Under the pieces are notes generated by a model, which was given only the letters and a program-made list of their open reading frames with translations, did not search any database and was not told where the DNA came from. Source: Pimelobacter simplex (GTDB lineage: Bacteria; Actinomycetota; Actinomycetes; Propionibacteriales; Nocardioidaceae). From it: 64,000 nt of DNA. Location of the stretch: NCBI GenBank assembly GCA_016803235.1, contig JADCLI010000001.1, positions 62,001-126,000 on the forward strand, in the 5' to 3' direction. Both the position numbers and the translations under genes were made by a program. Every line of letters starts with the position of its first letter. Position 1 is the first letter of the stretch. Shown here in pieces: positions 1-7,075 of this stretch.

Positions 1-1
1 C

Positions 2-592
2 ACCGGCTCGATGCGACCAGCCCATCCGCCGGGAACGCTGGTGGTCGTCCGGCCGGTCGACCCCGAGGACCTGGCGGTCGGCGACATCGTCACCTACCAG
101 CTGGAGTCGGGCGAGGAGACGGTGGTCACCCACCGGATCGTCGCGATCGGCAACCAGCTGGACGGCGACCTGGTGATCACCACCCGGGGCGACGCCAACG
201 AGGTCGTGGACAAGGAGCCGGTCAAGCCGGTCCAGGTCCGGGGACGCCTGTGGTACGCGGTGCCCTACCTCGGCCACGTGAACAACGCCCTGACCGGACG
301 ACAGCGCCAGCTCGCCGTGCTGGTGGTGTCGACCGGTCTCGTCGGGTACGCCGCCTTCATGTTCGTCGGTGCGGTCCGCGACCGCCGACGGGCACGGCAG
401 GCGGTCGCCGCTGACGACCTCGACGGCGCCGATCTCACCGGCATCGCCGAACAGCACGACACCCCGGCCCCGGCCGAGAGGCCGGAGCCGGGGCGGCAGC
501 GGGGCCTGCGGGTCCCGCTGCTCACCGCGATCCTCTCGCTCGCGGCCCTGCTCCTCCTGCTCCGCCGCCACACCGGGCGCGGACACCACTGA
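2..592 (+). CDS. Signal peptidase I, SipW/ER type (5' end outside window)
   Basis: The frame is already open at base 2 and begins T-G-S-M-R-P, which is the catalytic Ser box (SGSMxP) of family S26, so the Met at base 11 is inside the active site and the true start lies upstream. The general-base His follows in VTHRIVAI and the box TTRGDANEVVD matches the GD(A)N motif of the ER/SipW subgroup, which uses Ser-His instead of Ser-Lys. After the catalytic part there are two hydrophobic segments (bases about 307-378 and 508-561) separated by a charged, Pro-rich linker, and a basic His-rich tail. It should cleave exported preproteins at the outer face of the membrane. It is 20 bases upstream of an LPXTG gene and is the first visible gene of a run with two more such peptidases, so it probably processes the tagged proteins of this island. 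Which peptidase acts on which substrate cannot be read here. Confidence 0.88.
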   Translation, partial: TGSMRPAHPPGTLVVVRPVDPEDLAVGDIVTYQLESGEETVVTHRIVAIGNQLDGDLVITTRGDANEVVDKEPVKPVQVRGRLWYAVPYLGHVNNALTGRQRQLAVLVVSTGLVGYAAFMFVGAVRDRRRARQAVAADDLDGADLTGIAEQHDTPAPAERPEPGRQRGLRVPLLTAILSLAALLLLLRRHTGRGHH

Positions 593-612
593 CACCCAGG
601 AAAGGCCTGCCG

Positions 613-1281
613 ATGATCCGCCGACTCGCCGCGCTGGTCGCCGCAGCCGTGCTCGCTGTCGGCGTGGCAGCCGCGCCGGCACATGCGGACGACGAGATCG
701 GCCTGAGCCGCGACGGCCTCACCTGGGTCCCTGCGCTGACGACCCCGCTCTACGAGGCGGGGTTCACCTGGGTCCCCGGCGACGTCGAGGAGCGCAGCTT
801 CCGGGTCCGCAACGACGGCCCCTCCGCTGGTGAGCTGTTGGTCGACGTCGTCGCCAGCGACCCGCAGGCGCTCCTCGCCTCGCCCGACTTCCTGCTCGAG
901 GCCCGGGTGGGCTCGGGCCCCTGGGTCGAGGTCGCGCCCGGTACGACGCGCCTGCAGCCGGCCGTCCTCGACGTACCCCGGGGAGCCGACACCAGCGTGA
1001 CCGTGCGCGGCACCTTCCGTGCCGAGACCACCGGCCACATGGACGAGATCGCGCCGTTCGACGTCCGCGTCACGCTGTCCGAGGACGGCGACATCGGCGG
1101 CGAGGAGGACGAGGGTGGCGGGGACGACGGGGACGACGGGGAGGTCGCCGGCGGCGCGCTGCCGGACACCGGAGGCCGGTTCGGCGTCGGCGTGCTCTGG
1201 CTGGCGGCAGGACTGATCGGCGCCGGCATCGCCCTGGTGCGTCCCGGGCGGACCCGGCGTGAGGAGGTGGCCCGTGGCTAG
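613..1281 (+). CDS. Secreted LPXTG-anchored surface protein
   Basis: 222 aa starting at ATG 613, with AGGAAAGG 6 bases upstream. Residues 1-26 are a standard Sec signal peptide (basic start, Ala/Val-rich core, cleavage likely after AHA). The body (about 27-155) reads as a single beta-rich domain with a GFTWVPG segment, without a name I can assign. An extremely acidic Gly/Asp/Glu linker (about 155-180) leads to LPDTG at 183-187, a hydrophobic helix and a basic tail (RPGRTRRE), i.e. a complete sortase sorting signal. It should therefore be exported and covalently fixed to the wall by a sortase, but no sortase gene is in the window. Its end overlaps the next start by 8 bases, which points to translational coupling with the SipW-type substrate. 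In the island it is the only protein with a conventional signal peptide, so it may be the wall anchor or base of a surface structure; that role is inference. Confidence 0.85.
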   Translation: MIRRLAALVAAAVLAVGVAAAPAHADDEIGLSRDGLTWVPALTTPLYEAGFTWVPGDVEERSFRVRNDGPSAGELLVDVVASDPQALLASPDFLLEARVGSGPWVEVAPGTTRLQPAVLDVPRGADTSVTVRGTFRAETTGHMDEIAPFDVRVTLSEDGDIGGEEDEGGGDDGDDGEVAGGALPDTGGRFGVGVLWLAAGLIGAGIALVRPGRTRREEVARG

Positions 1282-1885
1282 GCAGGAGAGACACCCGGCC
1301 CGGCACCGCGCGGGGCGCGGCGGATGGTTCGGGCACGGCCGCACGAGGGCGCTGCTCTCCGCGGGCCTGCTCCTCGGCACCGGAGCGGTGGCGACGTCGG
1401 CGTACTGGACCGACCACGACACGGTCGCCGGCACGCCGTTGCGCAGCGGCTCGCTCCACATCGACCTGGAGAGCAACGTCCGGGTCCGGCCCGAGACGAT
1501 CGGCAGCTGGGGCGACCTCTCGCTGGGCAACCTCGCCAACGGCACCGACCGGGCCGCGATCATGACGGTCACCAACAACAGCCGGGGCCCGGCGAGGATG
1601 TCCTACCGGGTACAGGCCGGAGCCCCCAACGCACTCGGCGCGGCGCTGCGGCTCACGGTCCGCCGCGGCGGCACGATCAGCGGGGGCACCTGCACCGGAG
1701 GAGCTCTCATCGGCGCCGCCGGCGCCACCCTCGACGGCTTCGACCAGGCCATGGACGTGACCCTGATGCCCACGCAGTCGCACCACCTCTGCCTCCAGGT
1801 CAGCCTCCCGGCGGGCTCGAACCTGGCGCCGAGCTCGACCTCGACGGTGACCTTCACCTTCCCCGCGAAGCAGGAGCCCTCGTGA
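1274..1885 (+). CDS. SipW-dependent-type exported protein (TasA/camelysin-like)
   Basis: 203 aa from GTG 1274; GAGGAGG at 1261-1267 sits 6 bases upstream, which favours this start over an in-frame GTG at 1259. A very basic N-terminus (residues 1-25) is followed by a hydrophobic stretch and SAYWTD at 42-47, then a mature part starting about GTPLRSGSLHIDL. That arrangement (hydrophobic core, then AYxTD and an S-L-x-I strand) is the signature of preproteins cut by SipW-type peptidases, as in TasA and camelysin. The rest is beta-strand-rich with two Cys (GGTCTGG and HHLCLQV), with no enzyme motif. It overlaps the LPXTG gene upstream and shares a TGATG junction with the signal peptidase gene downstream, so substrate and peptidase are made together. 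Likely an extracellular matrix or fibre subunit; the fibre role is inferred from family resemblance only. Confidence 0.8.
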   Translation: MARQERHPARHRAGRGGWFGHGRTRALLSAGLLLGTGAVATSAYWTDHDTVAGTPLRSGSLHIDLESNVRVRPETIGSWGDLSLGNLANGTDRAAIMTVTNNSRGPARMSYRVQAGAPNALGAALRLTVRRGGTISGGTCTGGALIGAAGATLDGFDQAMDVTLMPTQSHHLCLQVSLPAGSNLAPSSTSTVTFTFPAKQEPS

Positions 1886-2865
1886 TGTCCGGTACGAAGC
1901 GGGTCGCGCGCGAGGCGGTGCTCTGGCTCGGTGGGATCCTGGGCGCCGCCTGCCTGGTGTCCCTCCTCGCGGGCTGGGCCCTCAACGTCACGCCCCTGGT
2001 CTTCTCGTCCGGCTCGATGAGCCCGGCGTACGACGCGGGGGCGCTCGGCATCGCCCGCCAGGTCGACGCGGCCGACCTCGCCGTCGGCGACGTGGTCAGT
2101 GTCCACGACGACTCCGGCGCCCGGGTCACCCACCGGGTGGTGGCCATCCACGAGCAGGGGGATGGCGCCGTCCTCACCCTGCGCGGCGACGCGAACGACG
2201 TCGCCGATCCGCAGACCTACCTGGTCGAGTCGGCCGACCGGGTCGTCCTGGGCCTCCCGTACGCCGGGTACGTGCTCAACGCCGCCGCCAGCCCGTTCGG
2301 GCTCGGGGTCGCGCTAGTGCTCGTGACGGGGCTGTTGCTGCTCGGGTTCGGCCGCGGGCAGCGGCTGGTCCCGGTCGGCCTCGTCGCGACCCTGGTCGCC
2401 GGCATCGGGCTCGGCGCGAGCGGCGTGACGCCGTGGGCGTTCACGTCGGCGTACTGGACCGACACGGCCCGGGCGACGGTCGCAGCCACCACGCCGGCCG
2501 CGGTCACGCACCAGCAGCCGACCTGCACCTCGAAGCAGGGCAACGGGCAGGACAAGGAGGAGGCCAGGCTCACCTGGACCGGACTCGGCGCCCAGTACGA
2601 GTACTACTGGGAGCTGTGGAAGGGCACCAGCCCGGGCGGCACCCTCTACTCGTCAGGCACCCTGAACCCGGTGAACCCGCCGTCGACGGTCACGCTGATG
2701 TTCGGCATCGTGTCCGGCGGTGGCGGCAACGACAGCTACTACGCCAAGGTGTGGACCCGACTGGTCAGCAACCACTCGAACGTCGGCTCGCCCACCACCA
2801 CGCTGCTGCACTCCGGCCCGCGGCCCAACGGCCCGAACTGGTGGATGTACTGCGGCGGGGTCTGA
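1885..2865 (+). CDS. Signal peptidase fused to a SipW-substrate-like C-terminal domain
   Basis: 326 aa from ATG 1885, overlapping the previous stop by one base. Residues 11-33 form a membrane anchor; SSGSMSP carries the nucleophile Ser44; THR has the base His83; LRGDAND at 99-105 is the third conserved box. So the N-terminal ~125 residues are a complete ER/SipW-type S26 peptidase. Two more hydrophobic segments follow (about 137-157 and 160-180). Unusually, the chain continues with FTSAYWTDT at 187-194, the same tag as SAYWTD in the gene just upstream, then an extracellular domain of about 130 residues with Trp/Tyr-rich strands (EYYWELWKG), a Gly-rich loop and two Cys (PTCTS and MYCGG). The protein thus looks like peptidase plus its own substrate on one chain. 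It may cut itself or a partner and release the C-terminal domain. No stop or frameshift separates the two parts. Confidence 0.82.
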   Translation: MSGTKRVAREAVLWLGGILGAACLVSLLAGWALNVTPLVFSSGSMSPAYDAGALGIARQVDAADLAVGDVVSVHDDSGARVTHRVVAIHEQGDGAVLTLRGDANDVADPQTYLVESADRVVLGLPYAGYVLNAAASPFGLGVALVLVTGLLLLGFGRGQRLVPVGLVATLVAGIGLGASGVTPWAFTSAYWTDTARATVAATTPAAVTHQQPTCTSKQGNGQDKEEARLTWTGLGAQYEYYWELWKGTSPGGTLYSSGTLNPVNPPSTVTLMFGIVSGGGGNDSYYAKVWTRLVSNHSNVGSPTTTLLHSGPRPNGPNWWMYCGGV

Positions 2866-2917
2866 GCACCCCGGACGAAAGTCCTCAACCGGTCCGCGGC
2901 GGGGCCGATGAAGGAGC

Positions 2918-3550
2918 ATGACCACCCGTCCTCGTGACCCACGGCGCCGCCGGAGCCTCGTGCTCGCCGCGGCCGGGGCGACGGCTGCGACCATCCTGGT
3001 GCTCGGCATCAGTGGCACCTTGTCCAGCTGGACCAGGGCGATCATCACCAACGACGACAACACCGTCGAGGCGGCGCAGTCGCTGGTCCTGCAGGAGACC
3101 GGACCGGGCAGCGTGGTGTGCACCTCCACCGACGGTGGTGGGTCGGGCAACAGCGCGGCCTGCTCGACGATCGACAAGTACGGCGGCACCGCGGTGCCGC
3201 TCGGGCCCGGCGACCACCAGACGGTCACCGTCACCCTCGAGAACACGGGCACCGGGAGCGGCGGCCTGACCCTGACGCCGGGCACCTGCGCGACCTCCGG
3301 GGGCAGCCCCACGGCGTCGGCAGCGCTCTGCGACATCGCCACGGTCACCGTCGTGTGCACCACGCCGAGCACCGTCGACACCACGACCGCCCCGGTCGCC
3401 CTGTCCGCGCTCGCGGAGCTCACGGTCGCGACCACGCTGGCGCCGGGGGAGTCCACCGGCTGCACCTTCGACGTCGCGCTGCCCGCCTCCGCCTCCCCGC
3501 AGGTCGGTGGCCAGGTCGCGACCCAACCTCTGGTCTGGACGCTGAGCTGA
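2918..3550 (+). CDS. Exported protein with SipW-like GTLSxWT tag, paralogue 1
   Basis: 210 aa. The N-terminus is strongly basic (RPRDPRRRR), followed by a hydrophobic helix at 13-32 and GTLSSWT at 33-39, then ITNDDNTV and a strand ending SLVLQE. The mature part is Thr/Gly/Ser-rich with six Cys and looks like one or two beta-sandwich domains; the last residues are PLVWTLS. It is clearly paralogous to the next gene: both share GTLSxWT, NDxNTV, DKYGGT or NKYGGT, LTPGTC, CTFDVALPA or CRFTVALPA and a W-T-L end. The start ATG 2918 has AAGGAG only one base upstream, which is unusually close; no better in-frame start keeps the basic region. A 52-base gap separates it from the fused peptidase gene. 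Probably a secreted subunit processed by one of the neighbouring peptidases; no further function can be claimed. Confidence 0.78.
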   Translation: MTTRPRDPRRRRSLVLAAAGATAATILVLGISGTLSSWTRAIITNDDNTVEAAQSLVLQETGPGSVVCTSTDGGGSGNSAACSTIDKYGGTAVPLGPGDHQTVTVTLENTGTGSGGLTLTPGTCATSGGSPTASAALCDIATVTVVCTTPSTVDTTTAPVALSALAELTVATTLAPGESTGCTFDVALPASASPQVGGQVATQPLVWTLS

Positions 3551-3560
3551 GGAGGCTCAC

Positions 3561-4259
3561 ATGGCAGCACACGCGGCTCGCAGGCACGCCGAACGACGAC
3601 GTCTCCGTCCGGGTCCACGTGGCCTGGTGCTGGGCGCCAGCGCCCTGGCCGCCGTGCTGCTCGTCCTCAGCGTCAACGGCACGCTGTCGGACTGGACCAG
3701 TGCGGTCATCTCCAACGACACCAACACCGTCGCCAGCACGAGCGCGGTGATCCTCCAGGAGGTGGGACCGGACGGCACCGCCGGGCACGTCTCCCAGACC
3801 TGCCGCTCGAGCGACGCCGCGACCAACAGCGCGACCTGCACCACGATCAACAAGTACGGCGGCACCACCGCCCCGTTGAGCCCCGGCGGCAGCCAGGTCA
3901 CCGACGTCGTGTTCACCAACCTCGGCGCGGCCGACGCGTCCAGCTTCGTGCTCACGCCGGGCACCTGCACGTCCACCCCGGCCAGCGGTACGCCGACCCC
4001 GAACAACCTCTGCACGACCGACCTCACGGTCGCCGTCAGCTGCTCGAACGGATCGACGTACGCCGCCGGCTCCGCGTGGACCGACCTCGTCCACCCGGCC
4101 GGCCCGGCCGCGGGCATCCCGACCCTGACCCACGCCGCGGGACTCGCCTCGGGGGCGTCCGCCACCTGCCGGTTCACCGTCGCGCTGCCCGCCAACGCCT
4201 CGGTGCTGAGCCAGGGCGTGACGGTCAGCCACCCCTTGAGCTGGACCCTGAACAAATGA
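3561..4259 (+). CDS. Exported protein with SipW-like GTLSxWT tag, paralogue 2
   Basis: 232 aa from ATG 3561, with GAGGAGG a few bases upstream. It has a long basic start (HAARRHAERRRLRPGPR), a hydrophobic helix at about 21-38, the tag GTLSDWT at 40-46, then ISNDTNTV. The mature region is rich in Ser, Thr, Ala and Gly and has seven or so Cys, with segments matching the preceding gene (NKYGGT, LTPGTC, CRFTVALPANA, PLSWTLNK). The two genes are tandem paralogues 10 bases apart. The stop overlaps the next ATG (ATGA), so it is co-translated with the LamG-type protein. I infer an extracellular structural subunit; the ending W-T-L-x is shared by both paralogues and may be a last beta strand used in subunit contact, which is speculation. 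Confidence 0.78.
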   Translation: MAAHAARRHAERRRLRPGPRGLVLGASALAAVLLVLSVNGTLSDWTSAVISNDTNTVASTSAVILQEVGPDGTAGHVSQTCRSSDAATNSATCTTINKYGGTTAPLSPGGSQVTDVVFTNLGAADASSFVLTPGTCTSTPASGTPTPNNLCTTDLTVAVSCSNGSTYAAGSAWTDLVHPAGPAAGIPTLTHAAGLASGASATCRFTVALPANASVLSQGVTVSHPLSWTLNK

Positions 4260-5632
4260 CCCGGCCGGGCCGGTGGACGCTGCTGGTCGGGGGAGCGGCG
4301 CTGCTGGGCCTGGCGGCCGGAACGTCGGGGACGCTGTCCGGCTGGACGGCCGGGTCCGTCGCCAACGCCACGGACACCGCCGCCGTCGGCTCCCTCTCGG
4401 TCACCCACGCCTACGGCGCGACGTCGTGCGCCGGTGGACCGCGCACGGCTGCGGTGACCTGCGCGCCCGGCCTCACGCCGGCGACGGGCGCGCCGGCGAG
4501 CAGCACCGACGCGATCACGAACACCAGCGGGCGGGCGATCACCCAGAGCCTGACCGCCGCGTCGTGCGCGCCCGTCCAGCTCGTCAACGCCCAGCAGGCG
4601 GCCGACCCGCAGCTGCCGCGCAACGCGGTCGCCTTCCGGCAGCCCGACCCCTGGGGCACGGCGGCGTCGGCGTCCTTCAGCGGCACCGGCTACGCCTCCG
4701 ACATCGCCGGCGCCCAGTCCGGCGGGCTGCTCGGCCTCCTCGGCACCAGCTACTCGGTCGGTGTGTGGTTCAACGCCGCGGACGCCCAGGGCGGCGGCCT
4801 GATCAGCCTCGACGCCAGCCGCGCCGACACCGCGTCGGCCACCGGCAACCCGATGCTCTGGATCGACACCGCCGGCCGCGTGCGCTTCGCGGCCAGCAGC
4901 ACGTTGACGACGCTCACCGGCGTGAGCCCGGCGTCGTACTCCTCGGGCTGGCACCACGCCGTGCTGACCGTCGACACCTCGGGCACGCTGACGCTGACCA
5001 AGACGGTCCGGCTGTACGTCGACGGCGTCCAGGTCGCCAGCGCGTCCGGCCTGACCCTGCTCACCTCGACGAGCGGCTACTGGCACCTGGGCTGGGCCGA
5101 CTTCACCGGACTCACGGCGCCCACCTCGGCGTACTTCCACGGCCGGCTCTCCGGCGCCTTCGTCAACTCGACCTCGGCGTTGTCCGCCGCGGCGGTCGCC
5201 GCGCTGGCCGGCCACGCGAGCGCCGACGCCTACCGGTCCGCGCTCGGCGCCCAGGCAGGCACCGCGTCGGTGTGGATGCTCGGCGACGACGGCGTGACGA
5301 CGTACGCCGGCGCGCTGCCCGGCAGCATGGCCAACCCCTGTGGCCAGGTCAACGTCAGCCTCACCTTCACCAACCCGGCCGCCACCATCGCGTCGACCAG
5401 CCTCACGAACCTCGTCGCGCCCGGCAACAACCCCCGCCCGATCGCCGCCCCGGCGGCAGGGCAGACCCAGGGCCTGACGATCAGCACCACCCGCGGGGCG
5501 GGCTACAGCACCGACATCACCGGGCTGCGGCTCCTCGTGCCGTTGAGCCTCGGCTACGGCACGAGTCCCGCCACCGGGTGGAGCATGGTGATGCAGTGGG
5601 GCGGCCATCCCGGGGACGTGTTCCTGGCATGA
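4256..5632 (+). CDS. Exported LamG-like (concanavalin A fold) protein with GTLSxWT tag
   Basis: 458 aa from ATG 4256, overlapping the previous stop by four bases. It has a short basic N-terminus, a hydrophobic helix at 7-22 and the tag GTLSGWT at 25-31. After a Cys-containing first section (about 40-110) comes a LamG/laminin-type jelly-roll region (about 150-345): YSVGVWFNA, then LWIDTAGRVRF, WHHAVLTVD, VRLYVDGVQV and YWHLGWADF are the usual strand signatures of LamG_3 domains, followed by the FHGRLSGAFV strand. Such domains bind glycans or proteins. The C-terminal ~120 residues carry no motif I recognise. It is the largest tagged protein of the island and is coupled to the third signal peptidase (ATGA). 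Plausibly the adhesive or tip component; that is inference from the lectin fold and its place in the cluster. Confidence 0.8.
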   Translation: MTRPGRWTLLVGGAALLGLAAGTSGTLSGWTAGSVANATDTAAVGSLSVTHAYGATSCAGGPRTAAVTCAPGLTPATGAPASSTDAITNTSGRAITQSLTAASCAPVQLVNAQQAADPQLPRNAVAFRQPDPWGTAASASFSGTGYASDIAGAQSGGLLGLLGTSYSVGVWFNAADAQGGGLISLDASRADTASATGNPMLWIDTAGRVRFAASSTLTTLTGVSPASYSSGWHHAVLTVDTSGTLTLTKTVRLYVDGVQVASASGLTLLTSTSGYWHLGWADFTGLTAPTSAYFHGRLSGAFVNSTSALSAAAVAALAGHASADAYRSALGAQAGTASVWMLGDDGVTTYAGALPGSMANPCGQVNVSLTFTNPAATIASTSLTNLVAPGNNPRPIAAPAAGQTQGLTISTTRGAGYSTDITGLRLLVPLSLGYGTSPATGWSMVMQWGGHPGDVFLA

Positions 5633-6477
5633 CGGCCCGCCGGCTGCTCGTCGTCGTGCACTGGTCCCTGCTGGCCGTGCTGGTGGCCGGTGTCGTCGCG
5701 GCCGGTGCGTGGCGGCTCGGCGGCGGTCGCTGGGAGCGGGTCGAGACGGCCTCGATGGGCACGGTGGCTCCGGTCAACACGCTGCTGTGGGTCGAGCCCG
5801 TCGACGCCCGGCAGCTGCGGGTGGGCGACTTCGTCACCTTCCGCCCGCCAGGCCGTCCCGAGCTCAGCTACAGCCACCGGATCGCCGCGATCCACGACGA
5901 CGGCAGCTTCGAGACCCAGGGCGAGATCACCGCTCGCGACCCGTGGCGGCTCACCGCCGACGACCTCGTCGGCCGGGTCGTGATGCGCTGGTACGGCGCC
6001 GGCTGGCTCGTCGTCGCCGCACCGATCCTGCTCGGGGGCGGCCTGCTGCTGTGGCTCCTCGTCCGCTCCCTGCGCGACCGGTCGTGGCGGCTACCCGTCG
6101 CGATCGTCGGCACCGCACTGGTGATCAGCGTCGCGATCGTCGTGCACCGGCCCTTGGTCCGCGCGCAGGAGCTCGGGTTCGGCGAGGTGCCGGGAGGTGC
6201 CCGGGCGACGTACGTCTCGACCGGGCTGGCTCCCGTGCGGCTCCAGGCCCACCGCGGCCCCCACGTCGACCTGCGCGACGGCGAGGTCGGCTCGGTGCTG
6301 ATCACCCACCGCGACCGCGAGGGGCGCTACGGCATCGCGATGAGCCCGCGGGTCCCGTTCTGGTGGTGGATCGTGCTCGTCGCGGCGTGCTTCGTGCCCT
6401 CGCTGGGGAGCCTCGCGCGGCCCGGCCCTAGGATCGGTGCCCATGCCCTCGATCGGAGTCTTCGCGCTGCAAGGTGA
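5629..6477 (+). CDS. Divergent SipW-type signal peptidase
   Basis: 282 aa from ATG 5629 (ATGA overlap). An N-terminal membrane anchor at 7-26 is followed by [10 protein letters not shown], which aligns with the S26 Ser box (Ser42), VGDFVTF, and YSHRIAAI with His83. Two family positions differ from the other two peptidases here: the Ser box is SMGT instead of SMxP, and the third box is TQGEITARD instead of RGDANxxxD. Hydrophobic segments at 124-145 and 154-172 precede an extracytoplasmic part of about 70 residues and a last membrane helix (244-262), giving a longer C-terminus than usual. The 3' end overlaps pdxT by 35 bases in another frame and contains the pdxT -10 box. It could be an active peptidase of altered specificity or a regulatory homologue. 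Confidence 0.78.
   Translation: MTARRLLVVVHWSLLAVLVAGVVAAGAWRLGGGRWERVETASMGTVAPVNTLLWVEPVDARQLRVGDFVTFRPPGRPELSYSHRIAAIHDDGSFETQGEITARDPWRLTADDLVGRVVMRWYGAGWLVVAAPILLGGGLLLWLLVRSLRDRSWRLPVAIVGTALVISVAIVVHRPLVRAQELGFGEVPGGARATYVSTGLAPVRLQAHRGPHVDLRDGEVGSVLITHRDREGRYGIAMSPRVPFWWWIVLVAACFVPSLGSLARPGPRIGAHALDRSLRAAR
6429..6434 (+). promoter_or_regulatory. Putative -10 box for leaderless pdxT mRNA
   Basis: TAGGAT ends 8 bases before ATG 6443, so transcription would start at or next to the start codon. The same spacing recurs before several other genes of the window. The box lies inside the preceding peptidase coding region. No -35 match was seen. Confidence 0.5.
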
Positions 6478-7015
6478 CGTGCGCGAGCACCTCCAGACCC
6501 TCACCGCCCTCGGTGCCGACGCCTTCTCCGTACGACGCCCCGCCGAGCTCGAGCGCTGCGACGGGCTGGTCCTCCCAGGAGGCGAGTCGACGACCATGGC
6601 CAAGCTCGCGCGGACCTTCGAGCTGCTCGAGCCGCTGCGGACCCGGGTCCGCAGCGGGATGCCGACCTTCGGAACCTGCGCGGGCATGATCCTGCTGGCC
6701 GACCGCATCGAGGGCGGCACCCCCGACCAGGAGACCATCGGTGGCCTCGACGTCACGGTGCGGCGCAACGCGTTCGGTCGCCAGGTCGACTCCTTCGAGG
6801 CCGACCTGCCCTTCGCCGGCCTGGCCGACCCGGTGCACGCCGTCTTCATCCGGGCGCCCTGGGTCGAGCGCACCGGCCCCGACGTCGAGGTGCTCGCCGA
6901 GGCGCAGGGCCACCCCGTCGCCGTACGCCAGGGACACCTGATGGCGACCTCCTTCCACCCCGAGGTCGACGGCGACGGCCGGGTGCACCGGTACTTCCTC
7001 GACATCGTCCGGTAG
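6443..7015 (+). CDS. pdxT: Pyridoxal 5'-phosphate synthase glutaminase subunit PdxT
   Basis: 190 aa if read from ATG 6443; an in-frame GTG at 6437 is possible but lies only 2 bases from the -10 box. The product hydrolyses glutamine and passes ammonia to PdxS, which builds PLP from ribose 5-phosphate and glyceraldehyde 3-phosphate in the cytoplasm. It begins [15 protein letters not shown], has the oxyanion box LPGGEST, the nucleophile Cys in FGTCAGM, and the His-Glu pair in SFHPEV. Length matches the family (about 190-200). In most actinobacteria pdxS lies directly upstream; here the secretion island occupies that place, so pdxS must be further left or elsewhere. yebC follows after one inserted gene. 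Confidence 0.95.
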   Translation: MPSIGVFALQGDVREHLQTLTALGADAFSVRRPAELERCDGLVLPGGESTTMAKLARTFELLEPLRTRVRSGMPTFGTCAGMILLADRIEGGTPDQETIGGLDVTVRRNAFGRQVDSFEADLPFAGLADPVHAVFIRAPWVERTGPDVEVLAEAQGHPVAVRQGHLMATSFHPEVDGDGRVHRYFLDIVR

Positions 7016-7022
7016 TTCAGCC

Positions 7023-7054
7023 GACGTTCCCGGTCCCGTCGCCGGGACGACGTC
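7023..7054 (+). terminator. Hairpin downstream of pdxT
   Basis: GACGT-TCCCGG at 7023-7033 can pair with CCGGGA-(CG)-ACGTC at 7042-7054, leaving an 8-base loop and a 2-base bulge. It lies 8 bases after the pdxT stop. There is no T-run, as is common for high-GC terminators, so the assignment is tentative. Confidence 0.35.
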
Positions 7055-7075
7055 ACGGCACGCCATCGTCGCCGG

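Noticed and set aside
2908..2917. ATG 2908 as the start of the first GTLSxWT protein
   Set aside because: It is out of frame with the gene by one base; ATG 2918 keeps the basic region and the signal helix.
3557..5608. Long minus-strand frame opposite the tagged exported proteins
   Set aside because: Composition is low-complexity Arg/Gly/Ala/Val without motifs; the plus-strand frames have signal helices, tags, overlaps and paralogy.
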